From assembly GCF_022369515.1 (NCBI RefSeq), contig NZ_CP059724.1, forward strand, positions 2,480,001 to 2,544,000: a stretch of 64,000 bases of DNA, in the 5' to 3' direction. Origin of the DNA: Paenibacillus sp. 19GGS1-52 (GTDB lineage Bacteria; Bacillota; Bacilli; Paenibacillales; Paenibacillaceae). This document shows, one piece after another, positions 8,663 to 16,888 of this stretch (position 1 is the first letter of the stretch; the number at the start of each line of letters is the position of its first letter). Made by a program: the position numbers and the translations under genes. A model generated the notes under the pieces. That model worked only from the letters and a program-made list of their open reading frames with translations, ran no database searches and was not told the origin of the DNA.

Positions 8663-9490
8663 TTATCGGCCTCCTTCCGCCCAAGGGAACAGTTTCTTGT
8701 TCATCAAAGCGAATAGTCGGTCGATGATAAGACCTAACAGCCCGATAACGAGAATCCCGAGGAAAATAACTTCAGTCTGCATATAACGCTGTGCACGCAT
8801 AATCATGAATCCTAGTCCAGAGCTGGCGGCGAATAGCTCAGCTGCGACCAGGTATGACCAAGCCCAGCCCATAATCAGACGCATCGTGTTCATCAGATCT
8901 GGCAGCAGTGCTGGAAACAGCACCTTGCGGAGAACCTGGAATCTACTGGCGCCCAATGTGTACGAGGCTTGAAGCAGCTCTCCTGAGACGGATTTGGCAT
9001 TGTCAGCGACCATCAGCACCATCTGGAAAAAGCAGCCAACAAAAATAACGGATATTTTGGCAGATTCGCCAAGTCCGATCCAAACTATGATCAAAGGAAT
9101 AAATGCTGTTGCTGGCATATAGCGGATAAATTCGGTAACAGGCACGAAGATGGCTTCAGCAATTTTGAAGGTGCCAGCTAGTATGCCGATTGGAATAGCG
9201 AGCAGGCAAGTTATTAAATACCCCATGAGTACACGGTAAAAGCTGATCCATACATAACCCCAAAAGTCACCACTTTGTACGTTAGTGACCATGCTAGCCC
9301 ATACTTTTCCCGGAGCAGGCAAGAAAGTGGAGCTGACCAGATTGCCATAGCTTAGCAAGCTCCATAGGGCGAGAATTCCGACAAAAGTAGCGACAACAGT
9401 GATCATGTATACCTTGCGGCTAATTTCACCGCGGATTTTGAACAGTTGATGTTTTTTCTTTTTTTGCATCTGGTTATAACTCCTCTCCAT
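8663..9490 (-). CDS. ABC transporter permease, NitT/TauT (SsuC/TauC-like) type
   Basis: Inner-membrane permease of 275 aa with about six transmembrane segments and a BPD_transp_1 domain; the EAA loop region is visible as LLQASYTLGASRFQVLRKVLFPALLPDLM-type sequence near residues 165-195. The basic N-terminus (KKKKHQLFKIRGE) precedes TM1. It lies between the hydrolase and the ATPase genes, 12 bp and 1 bp apart, so it is clearly part of the same transcript. It pairs with the adjacent ATPase and the lipoprotein binding protein as one importer. Confidence 0.9.
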   Translation of the reverse strand: MERSYNQMQKKKKHQLFKIRGEISRKVYMITVVATFVGILALWSLLSYGNLVSSTFLPAPGKVWASMVTNVQSGDFWGYVWISFYRVLMGYLITCLLAIPIGILAGTFKIAEAIFVPVTEFIRYMPATAFIPLIIVWIGLGESAKISVIFVGCFFQMVLMVADNAKSVSGELLQASYTLGASRFQVLRKVLFPALLPDLMNTMRLIMGWAWSYLVAAELFAASSGLGFMIMRAQRYMQTEVIFLGILVIGLLGLIIDRLFALMNKKLFPWAEGGR

Positions 9491-9502
9491 TAAACGACTT
9501 CT

Positions 9503-10108
9503 CTAAACGGATGTCTTCTTTGCTGATCCCCAAGCTTCAATAAGGGGCACCATCTCATCAGAGTTGGTTTTAGACGCGTGCTGGAGATAGGTGATTGCGT
9601 TCAGGGAGGCTTCATGGGCTTCATCGCTGGAGCCCCGGCAACCGTCATGCACTACGCGAATATAGTAATCATGCTGATGGGCATCAACGGCAGTATAATG
9701 TACACAGACATCGGTATAATAGCCGCCAATAATCAATGTTTGGATGTTAAGACCTCGTAGCAGAATATCCAGATCGGTTCCGAAGAAGCAGCTATAGCGG
9801 CGTTTGATATTTGTATATTCCCCATCGATAGGCTGTAAACGGTCAATAATATCAATGTATTCAGAGCCTTCGAGACAGTGGATATTCTCAGTTCCGTCCA
9901 GCTCGCGTCCGTAATCAACCATTTCCTTACGATGAATCTCTTGAAAAAAGATAACAGGCATACCAGCTTTTCTTGCAGCTAGCAGCACCCGTTCCAAGGC
10001 ATCAACTGAAGCTTCGACATCTTTGGCGGGTGAACGGTAAATCCCTTTTTGTGGATCGATCATAAGCAATGCCGGATTCCCAATAATTTTACGTGTTTCC
10101 TTCTCCAT
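9503..10108 (-). CDS. Isochorismatase-fold cysteine hydrolase (candidate guanylurea/biuret-type amidohydrolase)
   Basis: Cytosolic hydrolase of about 201 aa with the Asp-Lys-Cys triad of the isochorismatase-like superfamily: Asp in LLMIDPQKG, Lys in NIKRRYSCF, and Cys in GYYTDVCVHYTA. The frame is open to a TTG at 10144, but the ATG at 10108 follows a GGGGGGA ribosome site and is preferred. It lies between the binding protein and permease genes of a guanidine-riboswitch operon. The superfamily includes biuret hydrolase and, as reported, guanylurea hydrolase, which releases guanidine. An enzyme that feeds guanidine into the divergent degradative operon would fit the context, but substrate is not proven. 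Nicotinamidase is a less likely alternative. Confidence 0.8.
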   Translation of the reverse strand: MEKETRKIIGNPALLMIDPQKGIYRSPAKDVEASVDALERVLLAARKAGMPVIFFQEIHRKEMVDYGRELDGTENIHCLEGSEYIDIIDRLQPIDGEYTNIKRRYSCFFGTDLDILLRGLNIQTLIIGGYYTDVCVHYTAVDAHQHDYYIRVVHDGCRGSSDEAHEASLNAITYLQHASKTNSDEMVPLIEAWGSAKKTSV

Positions 10109-10167
10109 TTCTAAATCAGTCCCCCCAATTAATTGTGTTATCAAGCAGCAATCTCTTTGATTTTGTA

Positions 10168-11214
10168 CTACTCGTAAAGGAAGTCGTTAATAATTCCTGT
10201 GGAATCTACTTTTTCGGTCAGAATCTTCTGATCCATAAAGAATGCGGAGAAGCCATCCATCGTTGCTTCCCATTCAGCTTTGTTATCAACAAGCATCGTT
10301 TTTGAAGCTGCGGAGGTCGTGAGGTCCAGCGTAGCAATGGTGCTCTCTACTGCAGGCACATCCATACCTAACGCATCGGCTACAATTTTTTTGCCTTCAT
10401 CGGTAGTGTTGAACAATTCAAGCCCCTCATTAAAAGACTCAACCATAGCTTTTACCGCATCCGGGTGCTCGTCGATCATGCTTTTCTTCACAACCAATGC
10501 ATCTACAATCAAGTTGGGTGCTTCGGCAGTGGAATACAACAGGTGTCCGCCTTTAGCAGCAGCTTCTGACAAGTAGGGCTCCCAAGTAACCGCGGCATCG
10601 ACTTGGCCAGCCATAAAGGTTGATCCAGCTAGATTGTTGTTCATATTGACAATTTCCACATCGGATTCTTTTAGATTAGCAGTCTGCAGAGCGTTCAGCA
10701 GTAGGAAGTGGGCAACCGAGCCAATGGATACAGCAACGCTTTTGCCCTTCAATTGATCCAGTGAAGCGATATCGGCGTTAGCAATGATACCATCTGCCCC
10801 TTTGGATCTGTCGATTACAGCAATAACCTGCACCGGATCCTTCGGATCTTCTTTAGCTTTCATTTGAACGACTGCATCGAGCGATTGAACAACAGCATCG
10901 AGCTTGCCGGACATAAATGCATCTCGCGTATTTCCTTCCATTTGTACAAATTCTACATTAACGCCTTTGTCGGCAAAAATCTTTTTCTCATTGGCTACAA
11001 TAGCACCTGCGGAGCCGAGCCAAGGACTGAAGCCGAAGCGGATGGTTACATCGTCTGCTGCTGGTGCAGCTGAAGTAGTGACCTCTGTACTCGGTGAATT
11101 CGTTGCAGCTGCATTCGTTGCTGCAGTATTAGAATTGTCATTGCCACAGCCGGCTAGGACAAGCAGAGAGGACATGGCAAGGGCGAAAAATCCTGTTGTT
11201 TTGTTAGTTTTCAT
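10168..11214 (-). CDS. ABC transporter substrate-binding lipoprotein, NitT/TauT type
   Basis: Extracytoplasmic binding protein anchored by lipid, 348 aa. The signal peptide ends in the lipobox LVLAGC (Cys at residue 23), followed by a Asn/Ala/Thr-rich linker and an NMT1/SsuA-like domain (RFGFSPWLGSAGAIVANEK onward). It is the first gene behind the leftward guanidine-I riboswitch and its terminator. With the permease and ATPase genes downstream it forms a complete importer. Substrate is inferred to be guanidine or a derivative from the riboswitch; the family otherwise binds nitrate, sulfonates, taurine or thiamine precursors. Confidence 0.9.
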   Translation of the reverse strand: MKTNKTTGFFALAMSSLLVLAGCGNDNSNTAATNAAATNSPSTEVTTSAAPAADDVTIRFGFSPWLGSAGAIVANEKKIFADKGVNVEFVQMEGNTRDAFMSGKLDAVVQSLDAVVQMKAKEDPKDPVQVIAVIDRSKGADGIIANADIASLDQLKGKSVAVSIGSVAHFLLLNALQTANLKESDVEIVNMNNNLAGSTFMAGQVDAAVTWEPYLSEAAAKGGHLLYSTAEAPNLIVDALVVKKSMIDEHPDAVKAMVESFNEGLELFNTTDEGKKIVADALGMDVPAVESTIATLDLTTSAASKTMLVDNKAEWEATMDGFSAFFMDQKILTEKVDSTGIINDFLYE

Positions 11215-11305
11215 TTTTGTAACCTCCGTTTAATTGTATTATTTACGTAGTTTTTTCTTTAATTCTAGGTCTTGCTCTCTGTCCTCCCTTATTTATGAAA
11301 AAATT

Positions 11306-11342
11306 AAAAACCCGGAAGATTATATGAAATAATCTCCCGGGT
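11306..11342 (-). terminator. Expression-platform terminator of the leftward guanidine riboswitch
   Basis: On the minus strand a 12-bp stem (CCGGGAGATTAT with ATAATCTTCCGG, one G-U pair) with a TTCAT loop is followed by a T run. Its left arm overlaps the conserved 3' end of the aptamer (CCCGGGAGA), so ligand binding should prevent the terminator from forming. Confidence 0.9.
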
Positions 11343-11430
11343 TTTTATCCCTCCGTGTCACAGGAGCATCGAAATGCGCCCTGTGGTTTACTCTCGGACC
11401 TGTCCCTGTTGTCAGGCGGAACCCTAGTAA
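11333..11430 (-). ncRNA. Guanidine-I (ykkC) riboswitch upstream of the ABC/hydrolase operon
   Basis: Minus-strand RNA with the hallmark ykkC blocks in order: ACTAGGGTTCCG, GGTCCGAGAG, an internal hairpin, ACACGGAGGGATAAAAACC and CCCGGGAGA. The ykkC class senses guanidinium and acts as an ON switch by transcription antitermination; a terminator overlaps the 3' end here. The downstream operon encodes an importer, two hydrolases and an exporter. Related ykkC subtypes bind ppGpp or PRPP, but the opposed carboxylase operon makes guanidine the likely ligand. Confidence 0.93.
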
Positions 11431-11458
11431 ACTGTTTTATATTTGATTTATGTTACGT

Positions 11459-11488
11459 ATACTAACACAAGATAAAATATTTTGACAA
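11459..11488 (-). promoter_or_regulatory. Sigma-A-type promoter for the leftward guanidine-riboswitch operon
   Basis: On the minus strand TTGTCA (-35) and TAGTAT (-10) are separated by 18 bases, with the aptamer starting about 30 bases downstream. Confidence 0.6.
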
Positions 11489-11578
11489 GGTTTTATTGAA
11501 AATTACTGAAAATGATGCTGAAAAGTGATGAGGATTGTTGAATGTTGTCGTTTTTACTACCTAAAACCAAACTAGTGT

Positions 11579-11608
11579 TTGACACTTTAAAGAGATGAAT
11601 GTTATATT
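11579..11608 (+). promoter_or_regulatory. Sigma-A-type promoter for the carboxylase operon
   Basis: TTGACA (-35) and TATATT (-10) are separated by 18 bases. The ykkC aptamer begins about 33 bases after the -10 element. About 90 bases separate it from the divergent promoter. Confidence 0.75.
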
Positions 11609-11641
11609 AACTCACGTGAATAATAATTGAATATTTAGTCT

Positions 11642-11735
11642 ACTAGGGTTCCGTCGGTGGTATGCCGGGTCTGGTCCGAGAGTAGACAGTTCCCCTGCAG
11701 GGGGAGCGGACACGGAAGGATAAAAACCTGGGAGA
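11642..11735 (+). ncRNA. Guanidine-I (ykkC) riboswitch upstream of the guanidine carboxylase operon
   Basis: Plus-strand RNA with the conserved blocks ACTAGGGTTCCG, CTGGTCCGAGAG, a GC-rich hairpin (TTCCCCTGCAGGGGGAG), ACACGGAAGGATAAAAACC and TGGGAGATA. It is an independent copy of the element on the other strand 210 bases away; the variable hairpin loop differs but the conserved core agrees. Guanidinium binding should stop the downstream terminator from forming and turn the operon on. Confidence 0.95.
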
Positions 11736-11779
11736 TATCATCAAGACACTAGTCTTGTGATGTCTCCTTTTTGTTTTTC
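11731..11779 (+). terminator. Expression-platform terminator of the rightward guanidine riboswitch
   Basis: A 16-bp stem (GGAGATATCATCAAGAC with GTCTTGTGATGTCTCC, one bulge and one wobble) with an ACTA loop is followed by TTTTTGTTTTT. The left arm overlaps the GGGAGA end of the aptamer. Confidence 0.9.
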
Positions 11780-11807
11780 CATAATAGAAAGATAGGGGAT
11801 GAGCGGA

Positions 11808-12530
11808 ATGAAGCTACAAGATATATGGAGTGAAAGGATGCATCCAGGAGGTAAATGGTCCGGCAGAATTGGACGGGGCAAGCAAATACGCTTTACGGCT
11901 ATGGAGCCGGGGGCAAATGTCTCATTGATGCTGTTCAATGCTTTTGAATTAACGGAGCACTATAATATGCCGGATACACTGAAAGCACAGCATACCTCCC
12001 ATTTAACCCAAGGTAATGTACTGATGAGTGATAATGGCCATGTGTTGGCGAGTATAATTCTGGATGATTTAGGCTGGCATGATCCTATTGGAGGTTATAC
12101 CCTACGCTCGGTGACAGAGGCGAAATATGGAGTGAGCCCTTATCAAGAGCAACGCAATGATCGCTATCGCAGCGGACAGGATAATTTGGCTACAGAACTT
12201 GTGCGCAACGGTTTGGGTATGAGGGATCTGTCTCCTGTGGTAAATCTGTTCTCCAAAGTATTCTGTGATGATGAAGGCAATCTGCATTTTGAATCCGGAC
12301 ACTGCCCGGCTGGTGCGAGCGTTACCCTGCGTACTGAAATGGATGTTCTGCTGCTCGTATCCAACACACCTAATCCATTAGATGCAAGTGCTGCTTATCC
12401 TTCCGTTCCTGTAAAGATAGAAGTTCTTCCAGCCCTACCGGTAGATGATCATGATGAATGTGTGAATTACTGTCCGGAGAACCGCCGGGCATTTGAGAAT
12501 ACATGGGACTATTATAAGCTTCAGGACTGA
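11808..12530 (+). CDS. Urea carboxylase-associated protein UAAP1 (DUF1989; carboxyguanidine deiminase subunit)
   Basis: Cytosolic DUF1989 protein, about 240 aa. DUF1989 proteins of this pair were long called urea carboxylase-associated proteins and were later shown to form carboxyguanidine deiminase (CgdAB), which converts carboxyguanidine to allophanate and ammonium. Family features seen are GGKWSGRIGRGKQIRF, YNMPDTLKAQHTSHL, the metal-site region DLGWHDPIGG and HCPAGASVTLRTEMDVLLLVSNTPNPLD. ATG codons at 11799 and 11808 are in frame; AGGGG directly abuts the first and is nine bases from the second, so 11808 is preferred. It is the first gene after the riboswitch and is followed 33 bp later by its partner. 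Confidence 0.88.
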   Translation: MKLQDIWSERMHPGGKWSGRIGRGKQIRFTAMEPGANVSLMLFNAFELTEHYNMPDTLKAQHTSHLTQGNVLMSDNGHVLASIILDDLGWHDPIGGYTLRSVTEAKYGVSPYQEQRNDRYRSGQDNLATELVRNGLGMRDLSPVVNLFSKVFCDDEGNLHFESGHCPAGASVTLRTEMDVLLLVSNTPNPLDASAAYPSVPVKIEVLPALPVDDHDECVNYCPENRRAFENTWDYYKLQD

Positions 12531-12563
12531 AGCTATTCATTATAAAGACAGGGAGGAACGAAT

Positions 12564-13220
12564 ATGAGTGCATTCATAAGGGTGGAAAGTAGACGGATAG
12601 CTGAAGAAGCAGTTTATGATCAAGTTGTTTCTGCAGGAGAGGGTTGGATGAAGGAGTTGCTTCCAGGACAAGTGCTGCGAATTATAGATCTGGCAGGCAA
12701 TCAGGCAGCAGATACGCTGCTGTATGATGCCGATAATCCGGAGGATCATTATAGTGCAGTGCAGACGATCACTGCCCAGGGTAATATCTATCTTACGACT
12801 GGTTCCGTATTGCGCACAGAATCGGGTAAGCCGCTGGCTACGATAGTAGCAGATACCTGTGGTCGTCACGATACGCTTGGCGGTGCATGCTCTTCGCAGA
12901 GCAACACGGTGCGTTATGCGCATGAGAAGGGATATATGCATAATTGCCGTGATACCTTTATGCTGGAGCTTTCGCGACATCCAGAGGGGGCGAAATACGG
13001 CAAACAGGATTTAGCTCCTAATATTAATTTTTTCATGAACGTTCCAGTAACACCAGAGGGAGGATTAACCTTTGAGGATGGTGTCTCGGGTCCTGGGTGT
13101 TATGTGGAGCTGGAGGCGGAACGCCGGGCAATGGTGCTGATCAGCAACTGCCCGCAGTTGAATAATCCCTGTAATGCCTACAATCCTACACCGGTCAGGA
13201 TCTTGATCTGGAATACATGA
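12564..13220 (+). CDS. Urea carboxylase-associated protein UAAP2 (DUF1989; carboxyguanidine deiminase subunit)
   Basis: Second DUF1989 protein, 218 aa, paralogous to the preceding gene and expected to form a heteromeric carboxyguanidine deiminase with it. The conserved core is seen as [22 protein letters not shown], the probable metal-site region [34 protein letters not shown] and [20 protein letters not shown]. The cysteines in TCGRHD and GACSSQSN are typical of this member of the pair. AGGGAGGAACG precedes the ATG. The gene lies in the riboswitch operon between UAAP1 and the carboxylase, 29 bp from the latter. Confidence 0.88.
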   Translation: MSAFIRVESRRIAEEAVYDQVVSAGEGWMKELLPGQVLRIIDLAGNQAADTLLYDADNPEDHYSAVQTITAQGNIYLTTGSVLRTESGKPLATIVADTCGRHDTLGGACSSQSNTVRYAHEKGYMHNCRDTFMLELSRHPEGAKYGKQDLAPNINFFMNVPVTPEGGLTFEDGVSGPGCYVELEAERRAMVLISNCPQLNNPCNAYNPTPVRILIWNT

Positions 13221-13249
13221 CAACATGAATACGGGGAAGGTGAGTTCAA

Positions 13250-16200
13250 ATGTTTGATAAAGTACTAATTGCCAATAGAGGTACGATTGCCGTTCGTATA
13301 GAGCGCACACTTAAAGCTATGGGTATTGCATCCGTAGCTGTGTATACCCAAGCGGATCAGGCTAGCCTCCATGTAAGAGGAGCAGATGAAGCGGTTCTGA
13401 TAGGCGAGGGCGCTCCGCAGACCAGTTATCTAAATGCTGAACTTATTCTGCAAATTGCTAAACAGACGGGTGCACAGGCGATTCATCCAGGCTATGGATT
13501 TTTAAGTGAAAATGCGGAATTTGCCCGAGCCTGCCAGGAGGAAGGGATTGTGTTCATTGGTCCCACTCCAGAGCAGATGGATATATTCGGGTTGAAGCAC
13601 TCGGCAAGAGAAATCGCTGCTTCCACAGGGGTTCCGCTGCTGCCGGGAACTGGCCTGCTTATTGAACTGAAAGAAGCGCTGCAGGAAGCGGAAGCCATCG
13701 GATATCCTGTAATACTCAAAAGTACAGCTGGCGGCGGTGGAATCGGGATGCGCATATGCTGGGGGGAGTCCGAGCTAAGTGATGCCTTTGCATCCGTAAC
13801 CCATCTGGCAGAGTCCAACTTTAACAATGGTGGAGTTTTTGTAGAGAAATATATAGCGAAGGCCCGTCATATTGAGGTGCAAATCTTTGGGAACCGTTAC
13901 GGGGAAGTTGTTGTACTTGGAGAAAGAGACTGTTCTATTCAGCGCCGCAACCAGAAAGTCGTCGAAGAGACACCTGCCCCGAACCTACCTTCTAAAGTAA
14001 GAACAGAACTGCTGGACGCAGCTCGTAAGCTGGCTCAGGCGGCTGGCTATCGCAGTGCCGGAACGGTCGAGTTTCTATATGATCCTGAGGCGGAAGCCTT
14101 CTATTTTCTGGAGGTGAATACACGTCTGCAAGTGGAGCACGGGGTTACCGAGGAAGTGTTGGGTATAGACCTTGTGGAATGGATGGTCCGTGAAGCGGCA
14201 GATGAACTGCAGGGGTTGCAGAACCTTGTGCCTGAACCGCAAGGACATAGCATACAAGCGCGAATCTACGCCGAGGATTGTTTGCGCGATTTCCGTCCCA
14301 GTGCAGGACAGTTGGATCGTGTTGTGCTCTCCGCGAAAGCACGTAATGAAACATGGGTAACCGATGGCGTAGAGGTAACAACGCTGTACGATCCGATGCT
14401 AGCCAAGATTATTGTTCATGGGCAGGACCGGGAAGAAGCGGTCCATAAGTTAGTGCTTGCTCTGCAAGAAAGCCGCTTCTACGGCGTAACGACGAATTTA
14501 TCCTATGTTACCGAGCTACTGCTGGAACAGGAATTCCTTGCTGGACGTGTGTTTACACGCCTGCTCGAAGGATTTGCCCCCGCTGAACATGCACTTGAGG
14601 TATTGGATGGAGGGGTTCAGTCTACCGTTCAGGATCATCCTGGACGCACCGGCTACTGGAATGTCGGAGTTCCACCCTGCGGTCCGATGGACCCGCTGTC
14701 GTTCCAAATTGGCAACAAGCTGCTGGGCAATCCAGAACATGCGCCGGGGTTAGAAATGACGCTCCGCGGAGGCTCCTACCGGTTCCGTGGTGAGGTTTGG
14801 TTCTGCCTCACTGGTGCGGATATGAGTGCCACTCTAGATGGAGTGCTCGTCCCGATGATGGTTCCGGTCCAGGCCAGACAAGGCCAGACTTTGTTGTTTG
14901 GTGAGGCGAAAGTAGGTATTCGCACATATTTGTTGCTAGCAGGCGGATTTGATATGCCACAGGTAATGGGCAGCTCATCAACATTCACCCTAGGCAATTT
15001 CGGTGGGCATGGAGGCAGGGCGCTTCGCACGGGGGATGTGCTGGGTATTCTGCCTTCGAAGCCTCCCTTATTTCGCGAAGCTTTATTGCCAGCGAGCCGT
15101 CCTGTACTCTCCCGTACGCCAATAATAGGCGTAATCCCAGGTCCACATTGTACAGCGGAATTTCTGAGTCCTGAATATTTGGAGCAGTTGACAGGAACGG
15201 AGTGGGAAGTTCATTTCAACAGCTCGCGCACTGGCGTACGCCTGATCGGTCCGGCCCCACTCTGGACGCGGGAGGATGGTGGAGTGGCGGGACTACATCC
15301 TTCGAATATTCATGACAATGCATATGCTGTAGGTACACTTGATTTAACGGGTGACATGCCGATTCTGCTTGGCCCTGACGGTCCAAGTCTGGGTGGCTTT
15401 GTCTGTCCTGTGACTACCGCCTCAGCGGAATTCTGGAAGCTTGGACAGCTGCGCCCAGGGGACAAGGTTCTCTTTCAACTATTGACCTTAGAAGAAGCTG
15501 AAGAGCTACGGGATTCCCAAGAGCAGTTTCTGCAGGCGCTGGGAAATAATCGGGTTGTCGACTTACCGCTCCCTGGATTGCCGCAGCTGACGAGTGAATT
15601 TATGCAGAATGATCCGATCCTCTTCTATGAGGATGGAAACCGCCAGTTTCCGCTCACCATTCGCTGCAGTGGTGACTGCAATGTACTGGTAGAGTACGGG
15701 GCTATGGAGCTGGACTTACTGCTTCGTTTCCAGGTTCATGCTTTGATGCAGGCCATACAGGATAATGGGGAAATCCCGCTCATAGATTTGACACCCGGCA
15801 TCCGCTCTTTGCAGATTCATCTGGACCTCTCTCGAATGACTGTTAAGGAAGCCGCACAAATTATTATTCGCATTGACAGTGAACTTCCCGCCTTGGACTC
15901 GATTCGCGTACCCTCACGTATTGTGAATCTCCCCTTGTCCTGGGATGATCCGGCTACCCGGATTGCTATTGAACGTTACCAGAATAACGTGCGTCCGGAT
16001 GCACCCTGGTGTCCGAGCAATATTGATTTTATCCGCCGAATCAATGGATTGGACAGTATGGAAGAAGTGAAGAAAATTGTTTTTGAAGCGAATTATCTAG
16101 TGCTTGGGTTAGGGGATGTCTATCTGGGTGCACCCGTAGCTACTCCGACCGATCCGCGCCATCGACTGGTCACAACGAAATATAATCCGGCCCGAACCTG

Positions 16201-16861
16201 GACCCCGGAGAATGCCGTCGGCATAGGTGGAGCTTATCTGTGTGTATACGGAATGGAGGGGCCAGGTGGCTACCAGTTCGTTGGACGAACGGTTCAGATG
16301 TGGAATCGGTTGCGTTCTACAGAAAGCTTCCAGCCAGATAAACCGTGGTTGCTGCGGTTCTTCGACCAGATTCGCTTTTATCCGGTAAGTGCGGAGGAGC
16401 TGCTGGTCATGCGGGAGGATTTCCTGCATGGTCGTTTTGAAGCAGATATTGTGGAGACGACCTTTGATCTCGGTGAATATTTGGACTTCTTGGATTCGAT
16501 CGAAGAGACTGCTGGCGAGTTCAGCGGTCGGCAACAGCAGGCTTTTAATGAGGAACGGGAAAGCTGGAAAAGATTAGGATTAGCTGAATATATGTCAGAG
16601 CAGGAACATGCTGAACCATCTGTAGAGCAGGAGATTCCGCTCGGAGCAGTAGCGATAAGAAGTGATATGCCGGGTAGTGTGTGGAAGATTCTAGTCGCTG
16701 TGGGCCAGAAGATTGAAGAGGGAGATACTTTGGTAATTCAGGAGAGTATGAAGATGGAGTTTAATCAAAAGGCAACTTGTACCGGTACCGTTGCTGCCAT
16801 TTATGTCCACCAGGGAGAGGCGGTTCAAGCCGGACAGCTTCTGGTCAGTATCGTCGAATAG
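13250..16861 (+). CDS. Biotin-dependent guanidine/urea carboxylase
   Basis: Large cytosolic biotin enzyme, 1203 aa, the usual length of stand-alone bacterial urea carboxylases. Domains in order: biotin carboxylase with ATP-grasp (about 1-450, with KSTAGGGGIGMR glycine-rich loop and the EVNTRLQVEHGVTE segment), KipA/AHS2-like carboxyltransferase half (about 465-790), KipI/AHS1-like half (about 800-1040), and a C-terminal biotinyl domain with ESMKMEFN; the biotinylated lysine is K1168. Members linked to UAAP1/UAAP2 and guanidine-I riboswitches carboxylate guanidine to carboxyguanidine better than urea. Substrate preference here is therefore inferred from operon and riboswitch. It acts before the DUF1989 deiminase and allophanate hydrolase. 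Confidence 0.92.
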   Translation: MFDKVLIANRGTIAVRIERTLKAMGIASVAVYTQADQASLHVRGADEAVLIGEGAPQTSYLNAELILQIAKQTGAQAIHPGYGFLSENAEFARACQEEGIVFIGPTPEQMDIFGLKHSAREIAASTGVPLLPGTGLLIELKEALQEAEAIGYPVILKSTAGGGGIGMRICWGESELSDAFASVTHLAESNFNNGGVFVEKYIAKARHIEVQIFGNRYGEVVVLGERDCSIQRRNQKVVEETPAPNLPSKVRTELLDAARKLAQAAGYRSAGTVEFLYDPEAEAFYFLEVNTRLQVEHGVTEEVLGIDLVEWMVREAADELQGLQNLVPEPQGHSIQARIYAEDCLRDFRPSAGQLDRVVLSAKARNETWVTDGVEVTTLYDPMLAKIIVHGQDREEAVHKLVLALQESRFYGVTTNLSYVTELLLEQEFLAGRVFTRLLEGFAPAEHALEVLDGGVQSTVQDHPGRTGYWNVGVPPCGPMDPLSFQIGNKLLGNPEHAPGLEMTLRGGSYRFRGEVWFCLTGADMSATLDGVLVPMMVPVQARQGQTLLFGEAKVGIRTYLLLAGGFDMPQVMGSSSTFTLGNFGGHGGRALRTGDVLGILPSKPPLFREALLPASRPVLSRTPIIGVIPGPHCTAEFLSPEYLEQLTGTEWEVHFNSSRTGVRLIGPAPLWTREDGGVAGLHPSNIHDNAYAVGTLDLTGDMPILLGPDGPSLGGFVCPVTTASAEFWKLGQLRPGDKVLFQLLTLEEAEELRDSQEQFLQALGNNRVVDLPLPGLPQLTSEFMQNDPILFYEDGNRQFPLTIRCSGDCNVLVEYGAMELDLLLRFQVHALMQAIQDNGEIPLIDLTPGIRSLQIHLDLSRMTVKEAAQIIIRIDSELPALDSIRVPSRIVNLPLSWDDPATRIAIERYQNNVRPDAPWCPSNIDFIRRINGLDSMEEVKKIVFEANYLVLGLGDVYLGAPVATPTDPRHRLVTTKYNPARTWTPENAVGIGGAYLCVYGMEGPGGYQFVGRTVQMWNRLRSTESFQPDKPWLLRFFDQIRFYPVSAEELLVMREDFLHGRFEADIVETTFDLGEYLDFLDSIEETAGEFSGRQQQAFNEERESWKRLGLAEYMSEQEHAEPSVEQEIPLGAVAIRSDMPGSVWKILVAVGQKIEEGDTLVIQESMKMEFNQKATCTGTVAAIYVHQGEAVQAGQLLVSIVE

Positions 16862-16888
16862 TCGAATAGGAGAGGAGAGATTCACCAT

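Noticed and set aside
13250..16861. Plain urea carboxylase of a urea amidolyase pathway
   Set aside because: The guanidine-I riboswitch and both DUF1989 genes favour guanidine as the substrate; urea activity may remain as a side reaction.
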